Of a DNA stretch of 8,504 nt, positions 1-6,725 are shown one piece after another. Source of the stretch: Candidatus Yanofskybacteria bacterium RIFCSPHIGHO2_01_FULL_39_8b (GTDB taxonomy: Bacteria > Patescibacteriota > Minisyncoccia > 2-02-FULL-40-12 > GWA2-44-9); assembly GCA_001794015.1 (NCBI GenBank), contig MGIZ01000009.1, positions 2,092 through 10,595 on the forward strand. The letters run 5' to 3'. The position numbers were made by a program, and so were the translations under genes. The notes below the pieces were generated by a model that saw only the letters and a program-made list of their open reading frames with translations, had not been told where the DNA came from and searched no databases. Position 1 is the stretch's first letter. Every line of letters begins with the position of its first letter.

Positions 1-821
1 ACAAGGAAGGTTTGGGCGTGGGGGTTTATCGGGACGCGGCCAGTTTATACCAAGACTTTAAATTTATTGGTGACATGATGATGTTTTACAACCAGCGGAT
101 TAAAGATAAAATACTGGAGCTGAAGTTGCCTGGTTTTTCCGCCGACAAACTTAAAGTCGTTGGCGTGCCGCGGTTTGATTGGCTGTTTGCCAAAGAAAAA
201 ATAAAGCCTAAAAATCAAATTGTATTTTTCTCATTTTATATTAAAGACCGGTTTTCTTATTTTGTCCAGGATGAAGCCAGGCTTGAACAAGTACTGAACC
301 GCTGCGCTGATTTTCATAAGTGGGTGATGGAGTTTGCCGTTAAGCATCCTGACATTAATGTTGTTGTCAAAACCAAGGCCGCCGAGTATTATTTGAACTA
401 TGTTTTGGATATTTTAAAGAGTAACTTTAAGCAGAAAATCAGTAATTTAAAGGTGGTTAATTCAGGTGATGCCTCGGAGTTTATTTATGAATCAATGGCG
501 GTAGTCGGCTATGGCTCATCAACTCTGATTGAGGCAATTTTGGCAGATAAACCAATCATCTCGCCGTATTTTGGGGATTTCATTCCTGATCGGCCGTGGG
601 ATTATTTTCATAATCATCCGCAATTGGTTAATTACGCTAAAACTTTCGCAGAATTAGAGGAGTATTTGATGTATCCTGGCCAAACCATGAACTATAGCCA
701 GACGCTTAAAAGTGACTTTCTTCAGGACATTATTGCTAACCCAGATGGTAAATCCAGTAGGCGAGCAGAAGATGAGGTGATTAAATTAATCAAGTTTTTT
801 AAGACCAAAGATATCTCATAA
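1..821 (+). CDS. GT-B-like polysaccharide biosynthesis protein, 5'-truncated by the window edge
   Basis: The reading frame is open from base 3 with no in-frame stop, so the protein almost certainly starts upstream; the TTG at base 12 is only the first possible start inside the window and is not convincing. About 272 residues are visible. Counting from the TTG, residues 49-57 (VVGVPRFDW) resemble the 'G.pRfD' step seen in capsule and teichoic-acid-type glycosyl or glycerophosphate transferases. Residues 165-188 hold VGYGSSTLIEA followed by DKPIISPYFGD, the usual C-terminal donor-binding region of GT-B-like enzymes, where a G-x-S-S-x-x-x-E segment precedes a 'kPvi' strand. No membrane segment is seen, so it is probably cytosolic or peripheral. 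The stop lies 3 bases before the deacetylase gene. It may transfer a sugar onto the surface glycan made by this locus. The exact family is uncertain because the N-terminal domain is missing. Confidence 0.6.
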   Translation, partial: KEGLGVGVYRDAASLYQDFKFIGDMMMFYNQRIKDKILELKLPGFSADKLKVVGVPRFDWLFAKEKIKPKNQIVFFSFYIKDRFSYFVQDEARLEQVLNRCADFHKWVMEFAVKHPDINVVVKTKAAEYYLNYVLDILKSNFKQKISNLKVVNSGDASEFIYESMAVVGYGSSTLIEAILADKPIISPYFGDFIPDRPWDYFHNHPQLVNYAKTFAELEEYLMYPGQTMNYSQTLKSDFLQDIIANPDGKSSRRAEDEVIKLIKFFKTKDIS

Positions 822-824
822 TCT

Positions 825-1754
825 ATGTCTAGCCTTACTTCAGTTTGTTATCACTACATTGCCCGTGCGGACCAGTTCAGAAGAATTTGGGGACACGGTT
901 TTGAGTTATTTAAGAAACATCTTGATTTTTATAAAAAAAATTATAAGTTTGTCAGCGCTGAAGACATTAAAAACAAAAATTTAGACGGCAACTGTTTATT
1001 GTTAACTTTTGATGATGGCTTGAAAGAACACAGTAAAATAATTGCCCCTTATCTTGAATCACTTGGCATTAAAGCAGTATTTTCAGTGCCATCATGTATT
1101 TTGGTTGATGAGCCAAACACTCCTCAGATTATTCATTTTGGTACGGCTTATTATGGCGTTAGAAAATTTTATAGCTTTGTTGAGGAAGAATTAATGAAAT
1201 ATTACCCAAACAGAATAAATTTTTTAGCCAAAGATTCCAAAGCTCTGGAACTAATGGATCTGCACAAGCTAACAAAAAATATTTTTAAACGTCAACTGCC
1301 GCATGCTGAAACTAGAGAAATCTTATTAAATATTTATAACCAAAAAATTAAAAAAGATTTTCCTGATTTTATGGAGCGGGTTCATTTAAATAAAGAAGAC
1401 ATTGTCAGTCTTGCTAAGAGAGGGCATACCATTGCGGTTCATACCCATACTCATCCAGCGGTTAAAGATATTTTTGATGACAAGGAAATGTTTGAGCAGG
1501 AGGTTATTCGGCCAAAAAAGGTTTTGACCGAGCTTATCAACAAGGGAGTAGATAGCTTTGCCTATCCGTTTGGCGCCAAAGAAGATGTTTTGGCAGACCT
1601 TGAAATATTGTCCAAAATCGGCTATAATTTAGTGTTCACCACTTATCAGACCGGTAAGCAGCTTAATTTGCTAGATATAGGTAGATATTGTTCCCAAAGT
1701 CAAGATTCTACGGTGGATTTAAAAAATAATTTATGGAGTTATCAGGTAAAATGA
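825..1754 (+). CDS. Polysaccharide deacetylase family protein (NodB/CE4 domain)
   Basis: This 309-residue protein carries the three recognisable CE4 motifs. Motif 1 is TFDDG at 61-65, giving the catalytic and metal-binding aspartates D63 and D64. Motif 2 is HTHTHP at 206-211, where H206 and H210 fit the H-x-x-x-H zinc ligands. Motif 3 is AYPFG at 246-250, the Y-P-x-G form seen in PgaB-like and related deacetylases. The family hydrolyses N-acetyl groups from amino sugars in polymers or lipid-linked glycans using a divalent metal. The spacing between motifs 1 and 2 is about 140 residues, clearly longer than in a minimal NodB domain, and contains a helical-looking, lysine-rich insert (about 105-195). 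No signal peptide is visible: the N-terminus (MSSLTSVCYHYIARAD) is not hydrophobic, which suggests an intracellular substrate. The ATG lies 3 bases after the previous stop with no clear Shine-Dalgarno. Its TGA stop overlaps the ATG of the next gene. The family call is firm; the substrate is unknown. Confidence 0.87.
   Translation: MSSLTSVCYHYIARADQFRRIWGHGFELFKKHLDFYKKNYKFVSAEDIKNKNLDGNCLLLTFDDGLKEHSKIIAPYLESLGIKAVFSVPSCILVDEPNTPQIIHFGTAYYGVRKFYSFVEEELMKYYPNRINFLAKDSKALELMDLHKLTKNIFKRQLPHAETREILLNIYNQKIKKDFPDFMERVHLNKEDIVSLAKRGHTIAVHTHTHPAVKDIFDDKEMFEQEVIRPKKVLTELINKGVDSFAYPFGAKEDVLADLEILSKIGYNLVFTTYQTGKQLNLLDIGRYCSQSQDSTVDLKNNLWSYQVK
1735..1738 (+). promoter_or_regulatory. Possible ribosome binding site for neuB
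   Basis: GGAG lies 12 bases before the ATG at 1751, a rather long spacer. It lies downstream of the alternative ATG at 1733, so it could serve only the 1751 start. A second weak candidate, AGG at 1744-1746, sits 4 bases from the ATG. Start choice rests mainly on the ATGA stop-start overlap and the NeuB N-terminus; translational coupling with the deacetylase gene is likely. Confidence 0.35.
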
Positions 1755-2830
1755 TTGAAGTTAATTCAAAAAAAATAGGAAAGAATCAGCCAGTTTTTGT
1801 AGTGGCGGAAATTGGTAAAAATTTTATTCAAACCGAAGAAAGCAGGCCAACTGAAGAATATTTGGCTAATGCCAAGGAGTTAATTAAAGCAGCCAAGGAA
1901 GTTGGGGCTGATGCGGTTAAATTTCAGACGCACAATTTGGACGATGAGCAGCTCAACTTTGACATCACCTCGCCTCATTTTTCCGGCAGTGACAGGTATA
2001 GCTGGATCAAAAGAAATACCGAGGCAACACCGGTTGAATTTTGGCAAGAGTTGAAAAGATATGCAGAAGATTTAGGAATTATATTTTTTTCAACGCCAAT
2101 GAGTAAAGGAGCGGCAGAAATCTTAGAACAAGTTGATGTGCCGCTTTGGAAAGTCAGCTCCGGCGATATTTTGGATTTTGTTATGCTTGACTATATTGCC
2201 CAAACCAATAAGTTAATTATTATATCGTCAGGGATGAGCAGCTTAGAAGAGCTTGACAAATCCGTTGACTTTTTAAAGAAAAAAATTGACCGGATTATTT
2301 TAATGCACTGTGTTTCCAAATATCCCTGTCCACCGGAAGATCTTAATTTAAAAACAATTGAATTTTTAAAAAAGCGTTACGACTTACCGGTTGGTTTTTC
2401 GGATCATTCGCTTGGCCAGCAGGGAGCTTTAGCAGCCATTGAACTTGGCGCCGTGGTGATTGAGAAACATTTTTCTTTTAGCCGCGATCTATGGGGCGCC
2501 GATCACAAGGTTTCAATGACGCCGGCAGAATTTAAGCAAATGGTTGAGGATATCAAAGCCGGCAAAAAATCAGAAATAAAAAATTACGGTCAGGAAAGCA
2601 AAATTCTTAGTAGTGATGAAGAAATTTTTCGTCCGGTTTTTCGTAAGTCGCTAGTGGCGGCAAGAGATTTAAAATCAGGCTTGGTTTTAACCAAAAAAGA
2701 TATTTTTGCGATGCGGCCGCAGCAATATATTAATGGCTTGCCGTCGGAAGAATATGAAAATGTTTTAAACAAAAAAATAATTAAAGACTTAAAGCAATAT
2801 GATCCAATTACTTTGGATACGATAAATTAA
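1751..2830 (+). CDS. neuB: N-acetylneuraminate synthase-family protein (NeuB-type nonulosonic acid synthase)
   Basis: The family condenses phosphoenolpyruvate with ManNAc or a related hexosamine to make sialic, legionaminic or pseudaminic acid. I chose the ATG at 1751 (359 residues) because it forms an ATGA overlap with the deacetylase stop and begins MIEVNSKKIG, like typical NeuB proteins; the ATG at 1733 adds six unlikely residues. The TIM-barrel domain shows AEIGKN at 19-24, VKFQT at 56-60, FSTPMS at 113-118, KVSSGD at 134-139, FSDHS at 216-220 and VIEKHF at 236-241. H219 and H240 match the two metal-binding histidines of this family. A C-terminal SAF (antifreeze-like) domain spans about 298-355, with RKSLVAARDL and a conserved-type arginine in MRP (R322). 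The usual N-H-x-G after AEIG is replaced by N-F-I-Q. Neighbouring neuC and neuA support the call. Which nonulosonic acid is made cannot be told from sequence alone. Confidence 0.93.
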   Translation: MIEVNSKKIGKNQPVFVVAEIGKNFIQTEESRPTEEYLANAKELIKAAKEVGADAVKFQTHNLDDEQLNFDITSPHFSGSDRYSWIKRNTEATPVEFWQELKRYAEDLGIIFFSTPMSKGAAEILEQVDVPLWKVSSGDILDFVMLDYIAQTNKLIIISSGMSSLEELDKSVDFLKKKIDRIILMHCVSKYPCPPEDLNLKTIEFLKKRYDLPVGFSDHSLGQQGALAAIELGAVVIEKHFSFSRDLWGADHKVSMTPAEFKQMVEDIKAGKKSEIKNYGQESKILSSDEEIFRPVFRKSLVAARDLKSGLVLTKKDIFAMRPQQYINGLPSEEYENVLNKKIIKDLKQYDPITLDTIN

Positions 2831-2834
2831 TAAT

Positions 2835-3983
2835 ATGGATAAGAGAAAAATTTGTTTTGTCATTACTTCGTCAATTCATTATTCTAGAAGCAAGCTAATT
2901 CTTTCGGAATTAAAAAATCGTGATAATGTTGAACTTCAGATTATTGTCGGTGCTTCTGCTATTTTGCCTAATTATGGCGATATCTTGGAATTAATGGAGC
3001 GTGACGGCTTTAGTTATAATGAAAAAATTACTATGACTTTGGAGGGCGGTAATCCTGTGGCTATGGCAAAGACAACGGGCATCGGGATAATTGAATTTAC
3101 TACGGTTTTTGATAATTTAAAGCCCGATGTTGTGATCGTTCGGGGCGACCGCTATGAAGTCCTTTCAGCGGCCATAGCAGCGGCTTATTTGAATATACCG
3201 GTGGCCCACATTGAAGGCGGTGATGTTACCGGCACGATTGATGAAAGCGTTCGTCATGCCGTGACCAAGCTGGCCCATATTCATTTTCCGACTAACGATT
3301 TGGCTAGGCAAAGAATAATTAGAATGGGCGAGCCAGCAGATTACATTTTTAATTTCGGCAGTCCGGAGCTTGAATTTGTCGCTAAAAATAGCTATGAGGT
3401 TTCAAATGAATTAATCAATAAAATTGGCGTTGGCGACGCGGTTGATATTACTAAACCTTATCTAATGGTAATGCAGCATTCAGTCACCAGTGAAATTGGT
3501 TATAACCGGGAAAACATTGAAAAAACTCTTGATGCTATTCATGAACTTGGTATTCCCGCGATTTGGTTTTGGCCCAATGTTGACGCCGGCACTGATGAAA
3601 TATCCAAAGGCATTAGAGTTTTTCGAGAACACCAGCAGCCCAAAAATATTAGGTTTATTAAAAGTTTGCCGCCCGAAGAATTTGTCGGCTTGCTCAAAAA
3701 CGCTGCCTGTTTAGTTGGCAACTCTTCGGCCGGGATTAAAGAAGCGTCTTTTCTTGGCACCCCGGTAGTTAATATCGGCACCAGACAAAACGGCAGGATG
3801 AAGGCAGAAAATGTAATTGATGTGAGTTACGGCAAAGAAGAAATTAAGCAGGCGGTTAATAAACAATTGGATCACGGCCGGTATCCAACAAGTAATATTT
3901 ATTATCAGCCAGATACTGCCAAAAAAATTGTTGATACTTTGTCAACAATTAAACTTTATGTCCAAAAGTCATTTAAGGATTAA
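2835..3983 (+). CDS. neuC: UDP-N-acetylglucosamine 2-epimerase (hydrolysing), NeuC-type
   Basis: The family releases UDP from UDP-GlcNAc, or from a UDP-diacetamido sugar in the legionaminic route (LegG), while inverting C2, giving the substrate for the NeuB-type synthase. The 382 residues match the usual length of a GT-B-fold epimerase. Visible motifs are VRGDRYE at 102-108, HIEGGD at 125-130 followed by TGTIDESVRHAVTK (132-145), HFPTN at 150-154, GNSSAG at 295-300 and GTPVVNIGTRQNGR at 308-321. The 'hIeGGd...DesvRHaitK' form is characteristic of hydrolysing NeuC-like enzymes rather than non-hydrolysing WecB, which has a H-V-E-A-G-L-R-type segment. The ATG lies 4 bases after the neuB stop with only A/T bases before it and no Shine-Dalgarno. 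A NeuC versus LegG assignment is not possible here; absence of a 4,6-dehydratase and aminotransferase in the window mildly favours the simple ManNAc route, but these genes could lie outside it. Confidence 0.92.
   Translation: MDKRKICFVITSSIHYSRSKLILSELKNRDNVELQIIVGASAILPNYGDILELMERDGFSYNEKITMTLEGGNPVAMAKTTGIGIIEFTTVFDNLKPDVVIVRGDRYEVLSAAIAAAYLNIPVAHIEGGDVTGTIDESVRHAVTKLAHIHFPTNDLARQRIIRMGEPADYIFNFGSPELEFVAKNSYEVSNELINKIGVGDAVDITKPYLMVMQHSVTSEIGYNRENIEKTLDAIHELGIPAIWFWPNVDAGTDEISKGIRVFREHQQPKNIRFIKSLPPEEFVGLLKNAACLVGNSSAGIKEASFLGTPVVNIGTRQNGRMKAENVIDVSYGKEEIKQAVNKQLDHGRYPTSNIYYQPDTAKKIVDTLSTIKLYVQKSFKD
3926..3950 (+). other. Perfect 9-bp inverted repeat near the end of neuC
   Basis: AATTGTTGA at 3926-3934 is the exact reverse complement of TCAACAATT at 3942-3950, with a 7-base loop. 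It lies inside the coding region about 30 bases before the neuC stop. On the plus strand no T-run follows. On the minus strand it would be followed by T residues (complement of the A-run at 3921-3927), so it looks like a weak minus-strand terminator, although no minus-strand gene is visible. It may simply be chance in AT-rich coding sequence. Confidence 0.25.
3975..3979 (+). promoter_or_regulatory. Possible ribosome binding site for neuA
   Basis: AAGGA lies within the last codons of neuC, 12 bases before the neuA ATG. It is the best Shine-Dalgarno match in the window, but the spacing is longer than the usual 5-9 bases, so its use is uncertain. Confidence 0.35.
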
Positions 3984-3991
3984 TTAAATAT

Positions 3992-4705
3992 ATGAAAGTT
4001 TTAGCTGTGATAACTGCCAGAGGCGGTTCAAAGGGTATACCGAATAAGAATATAAAAAAACTTGGCGGCAAACCTCTTATCGCTTATACTGCAGAAATCG
4101 CCAAAAAAAGCCAAGTGATTACCGATCTCATTGTGTCAACCGATGATGAAAAAATCGCTAAAATTTGTAAGAGCTTGGGGGTGGAAGTGCCTTTTATAAG
4201 ACCGAGAGAATTGGCAAAAGATAAGACCCCTCATTTGCCAGTGATAAGACATGCCCTTAAATTCATGGAGAATAAAAACAAGATTAAGTATGATTATGTG
4301 GTGACTTTGCAACCCACCAGTCCATTTAGAACTCCAGCTGATATTGATAAGGCAGTTTTATTAATACATCGTGAAAAGGCGGATAGCTGTGTAAGTTTGG
4401 TCAAAATTCCCTCAACTTTCCATCCCATTAAAATTAAAAGACTTCAGGGTAATAAAGTTTTTCCCTACTGTTTGGAGGAGCCGGAGGGAATCAAAAAGCA
4501 AGAATTTCCGGATGCTTACAGGAGGAGTAGCACAGTCTACGTAAGTAGGCGGGATGTTATTATAAACAAAAATAGTTTTTTTGGAGAAAATATTGTTGGC
4601 TTTGAGACACCTTTTGAAAGATTTATTGATATTGACAACATGAATGACTGGGTAGAGGCTGAACGCAAATTGAAAACATTAAAAAGTTTAATTTTTAAAT
4701 TTTAA
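3992..4705 (+). CDS. neuA: Acylneuraminate cytidylyltransferase (CMP-nonulosonic acid synthetase, NeuA-type)
   Basis: The enzyme couples a nonulosonic acid to CTP, giving the CMP-sugar donor and pyrophosphate, the last cytosolic step before transfer. The 237-residue length is normal for the single-domain bacterial form. The N-terminal nucleotide-binding signature ARGGSKGIPNKN is at 9-20, STDDEKIA at 49-56, VPFIRP at 66-71 and LQPTSPFR at 106-113. Near the C-terminus IDIDNMND (212-219) supplies the two aspartates, D213 and D215, that fit the metal-binding pair of the family. The segment YRRSSTVYV at 176-184 stands where many relatives have 'R-x-N-G-x-x-Y-x', a possible specificity difference. 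It starts 8 bases after neuC and completes the neuB-neuC-neuA trio. Whether the true substrate is Neu5Ac, legionaminic acid or another analogue is unresolved, so NeuA is a family label rather than a proven activity. Confidence 0.92.
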   Translation: MKVLAVITARGGSKGIPNKNIKKLGGKPLIAYTAEIAKKSQVITDLIVSTDDEKIAKICKSLGVEVPFIRPRELAKDKTPHLPVIRHALKFMENKNKIKYDYVVTLQPTSPFRTPADIDKAVLLIHREKADSCVSLVKIPSTFHPIKIKRLQGNKVFPYCLEEPEGIKKQEFPDAYRRSSTVYVSRRDVIINKNSFFGENIVGFETPFERFIDIDNMNDWVEAERKLKTLKSLIFKF

Positions 4706-4709
4706 ATTT

Positions 4710-5573
4710 ATGCAAGACGTCATTGTAAATTTATGTCCAACTGGAATGATACCTACCAAAGAGATCACGCCTCATGTACCGATTAGCCCCAATGAGATAA
4801 TTGAAGACGTGCTGGCGTGTGCCGAGGTGGGCGTTACCATGGTTCATGCTCATGCCAGAGATAAAAATGGTAAGCCGGACTATAACCCGGAAATCTACGC
4901 AGAAATTTTGCAAGGCATCAGAAAGCATCGACCCGACCTGATTGTCGGGATCTCTCTTTCAGGAAGAGATTTTAAGGAGTTTGAAAAACGTTCGGCCGGT
5001 TTGTTCAATAAAGGAGAAGCAAGGCCAGATACTGGCAGTTTGACGACTTCATCGCTTAATTTTCCCAAGCAGGCTTCAGTTAATGACCCGGAAATGATTA
5101 AAAATCTGGCGCAGACAATGCTTGAGAAAGGCATTCTGCCGGAGTTAGAAGTTTTTGATACGGGAATGATTAATTACGTCAAGTATTTGATTAAAAAGGA
5201 GCTTATTAAGCCGCCTTATTATCTTAATTTATTGTTCGGCAATATTGCCAACGCTCAGGCTGATGAACAAGAAGCTAAACTGATGCTCCAAAGACTGCCG
5301 GAAAACAGTTTTTGGTCGTTTGCCGGCATCGGTGATTGTCAATTAGAGATGAATACTTTAGCGATTGAGTGGGGCGGTGGAGTAAGGGTTGGGCTTGAGG
5401 ACAATATTTATTTTGATCCCTCAAGGACTAAACTGGCAACTAATTTAGAGATGATAAAAAGAATAAAACAAATAGCGGAGACGAATAATAGAAGGATAAT
5501 GGACCCTTTGGAATTAAGAAAAAAATTACATCTGCATACCGAAAAAGGCATGTATGGTATTATAAAAGACTAA
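4710..5573 (+). CDS. Beta-keto acid cleavage enzyme (BKACE / DUF849, 3-keto-5-aminohexanoate cleavage family)
   Basis: The family founder, Kce of lysine fermentation, is a zinc enzyme that reacts 3-keto-5-aminohexanoate with acetyl-CoA to give 3-aminobutyryl-CoA and acetoacetate; relatives use other beta-keto acids. This 287-residue TIM-barrel-type protein is of normal length. It keeps the zinc ligands at the numbering I recall for Kce: H46 and H48 in VHAHARD, and E230 in VGLEDN, with R226, D231 and S82 (GISLSG) also present. Other signatures are LNFPKQASVN (116-125) and ELEVFDTGM (145-153). The position corresponding to Kce Glu14, linked to recognition of the substrate amino group, is Ile in TGMIPT, so the substrate is probably not 3-keto-5-aminohexanoate. 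No lysine-fermentation genes are nearby; instead it lies 4 bases after neuA and 1 base before a GNAT gene. I infer a role in making a CoA-linked acyl group for sugar decoration. There is no Shine-Dalgarno before its ATG. Confidence 0.9.
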   Translation: MQDVIVNLCPTGMIPTKEITPHVPISPNEIIEDVLACAEVGVTMVHAHARDKNGKPDYNPEIYAEILQGIRKHRPDLIVGISLSGRDFKEFEKRSAGLFNKGEARPDTGSLTTSSLNFPKQASVNDPEMIKNLAQTMLEKGILPELEVFDTGMINYVKYLIKKELIKPPYYLNLLFGNIANAQADEQEAKLMLQRLPENSFWSFAGIGDCQLEMNTLAIEWGGGVRVGLEDNIYFDPSRTKLATNLEMIKRIKQIAETNNRRIMDPLELRKKLHLHTEKGMYGIIKD

Positions 5574-5574
5574 T

Positions 5575-6723
5575 ATGGCGCTTTCATTGTCTAAAGACTT
5601 TATACAACCAGCGAACGCGAAAGATATCCACGTTGATGGCGTTGGCGGCGTGACGATAGCTGACATCGGAGTAGACAAGCTTGATGCCCTGAGGGATTTT
5701 TACAACACTACGATGCGTCCTAACTATATATTAGGTTATCAACCTCTTTTCAGCTGGATGTTTAAAAATAATGGCGGGAAGGTTGCTGTTTTACTGCATG
5801 ATAAAAAGGTTATTGCCCATCAGGGGCATGTGCCGATTATCTTTGCTAACGGCGAAAAGGAATATCGGGGGTTTATTTCCGCGAGCACTTTCGTTGACGC
5901 CAATTATCGGCGGAAAGGCTTAATGACAATTCTGAGAGGAAACGTACAAAGCAGATACGAAATGGCTTGCAGTATCGGCGGTTCGGCTATGGGGGTAGCA
6001 CTGTACAGCTCCATGGGGTATAAATTATATGGTGATTTTACAAGAAGAGTGGCGGTCGTTGATGTTAATAGATGTCAGAACATCGCTAAGAATTATAATA
6101 GCCTTGTTCGGACAGTTGAGATATCCAAAAAGTCTAATGACAGTATAAAACCAGCTGAGGATTTTTCTAGGATATCCGACCAAGTTGATGAGCTGGTCAG
6201 GTCAGTATTCCCAGCCAAGACTTTTTTTGGGGTAAAAAGAAGTGCCGAATTTTTTGATTGGCGGTATTCCAGCCATCCGGTTTATGATTATCAGAGCTAT
6301 GGGTTGTTTGGCTTTGGTAAATTGAAAGCACTTATTGTGTTCAGAAGAGAAGAAATTCCGGATGGTGATGCGGCAGTCATAAGGATTACCGAGCTTATCG
6401 GGGCTAAAGGTTTTTTGAATGAGCTTATTGCCGGAACTGTTTTGAATCAAGAGCATTCTTCTGGTATTGGCTGGATTGATTTTTTCTGTACCAATGAAAG
6501 TATTTGTAATCATATTAAAGAATCAGGGTTTGTTGATCCAGACAGCCTTGGCACGGTGCTGCCGATATTCTGTAATCCCGTAGATTATTACAAGACAAAA
6601 TATCCGGTTATGCTTTGGGCAAAAGACGAAACTATTTATGACAGTTTGCCGCCATTTCAAAATTGGTATTTGACTAAAGGAGATGGTGACGCTGATCGCC
6701 CTAATAAATTGCCGAACCAATAA
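5575..6723 (+). CDS. GNAT-family acyltransferase with extended C-terminal half
   Basis: The N-terminal half looks like a GNAT acyl-CoA-dependent acyltransferase. Residues 69-84 form the usual paired strands (KVAVLLHDKKVIAHQG), ISASTFVDANYRRKGL at 101-116 contains strand 4 and the R-R-K-G-L acyl-CoA pyrophosphate loop, and ALYSSMGYKLYGD at 142-154 matches the closing 'Y.s.GF' GNAT segment. The remaining 228 residues are unusual: FFDWRYSSHP (226-235), a strand-rich stretch to about 340, then a distinctive end, LTKGDGDADRPN at 366-377. The second half may be a degenerate GNAT copy, as in double-GNAT proteins. At 382 residues it is over twice the length of a minimal GNAT domain. It starts one base after the BKACE stop and ends 2 bases before the methyltransferase gene. 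The likely job is N- or O-acylation of the nonulosonic acid or its precursor; donor and acceptor cannot be read from the sequence. The ATG has no clear Shine-Dalgarno. Confidence 0.75.
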   Translation: MALSLSKDFIQPANAKDIHVDGVGGVTIADIGVDKLDALRDFYNTTMRPNYILGYQPLFSWMFKNNGGKVAVLLHDKKVIAHQGHVPIIFANGEKEYRGFISASTFVDANYRRKGLMTILRGNVQSRYEMACSIGGSAMGVALYSSMGYKLYGDFTRRVAVVDVNRCQNIAKNYNSLVRTVEISKKSNDSIKPAEDFSRISDQVDELVRSVFPAKTFFGVKRSAEFFDWRYSSHPVYDYQSYGLFGFGKLKALIVFRREEIPDGDAAVIRITELIGAKGFLNELIAGTVLNQEHSSGIGWIDFFCTNESICNHIKESGFVDPDSLGTVLPIFCNPVDYYKTKYPVMLWAKDETIYDSLPPFQNWYLTKGDGDADRPNKLPNQ

Positions 6724-6725
6724 AT

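Noticed and set aside
12..14. TTG start codon for the first gene
   Set aside because: The frame is open to base 3 with no stop, and the visible part lacks the N-terminal domain expected of a GT-B-like protein, so the gene is cut by the edge rather than starting here.
1733..1750. Upstream ATG for neuB
   Set aside because: It would add MELSGK before the typical NeuB N-terminus and lengthen the overlap with the deacetylase; the ATGA overlap at 1751 fits better.
3490..3714. Plus-strand 74-codon frame and an opposing 80-codon frame
   Set aside because: Both overlap neuC in other frames, where the epimerase motifs are continuous.
4688..4709. AT-rich repeated TTTAAATTT-like stretch at the neuA/BKACE junction, considered as a promoter
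   Set aside because: It encodes the neuA C-terminal residues (LIFKF) plus a 4-base gap. No paired -35 and -10 boxes with proper spacing are seen, and low-complexity A/T is common in this window.
4932..4949. Hairpin CCCGAC/GTCGGG with a 6-base loop
   Set aside because: The stem is only 6 bp, sits in the middle of the BKACE coding region and has no following T-run, so it is not a terminator.
6202..6513. Minus-strand open frame of 103 codons
   Set aside because: It is antisense to the GNAT-type gene, has no recognisable motif, and all confident genes run on the plus strand.
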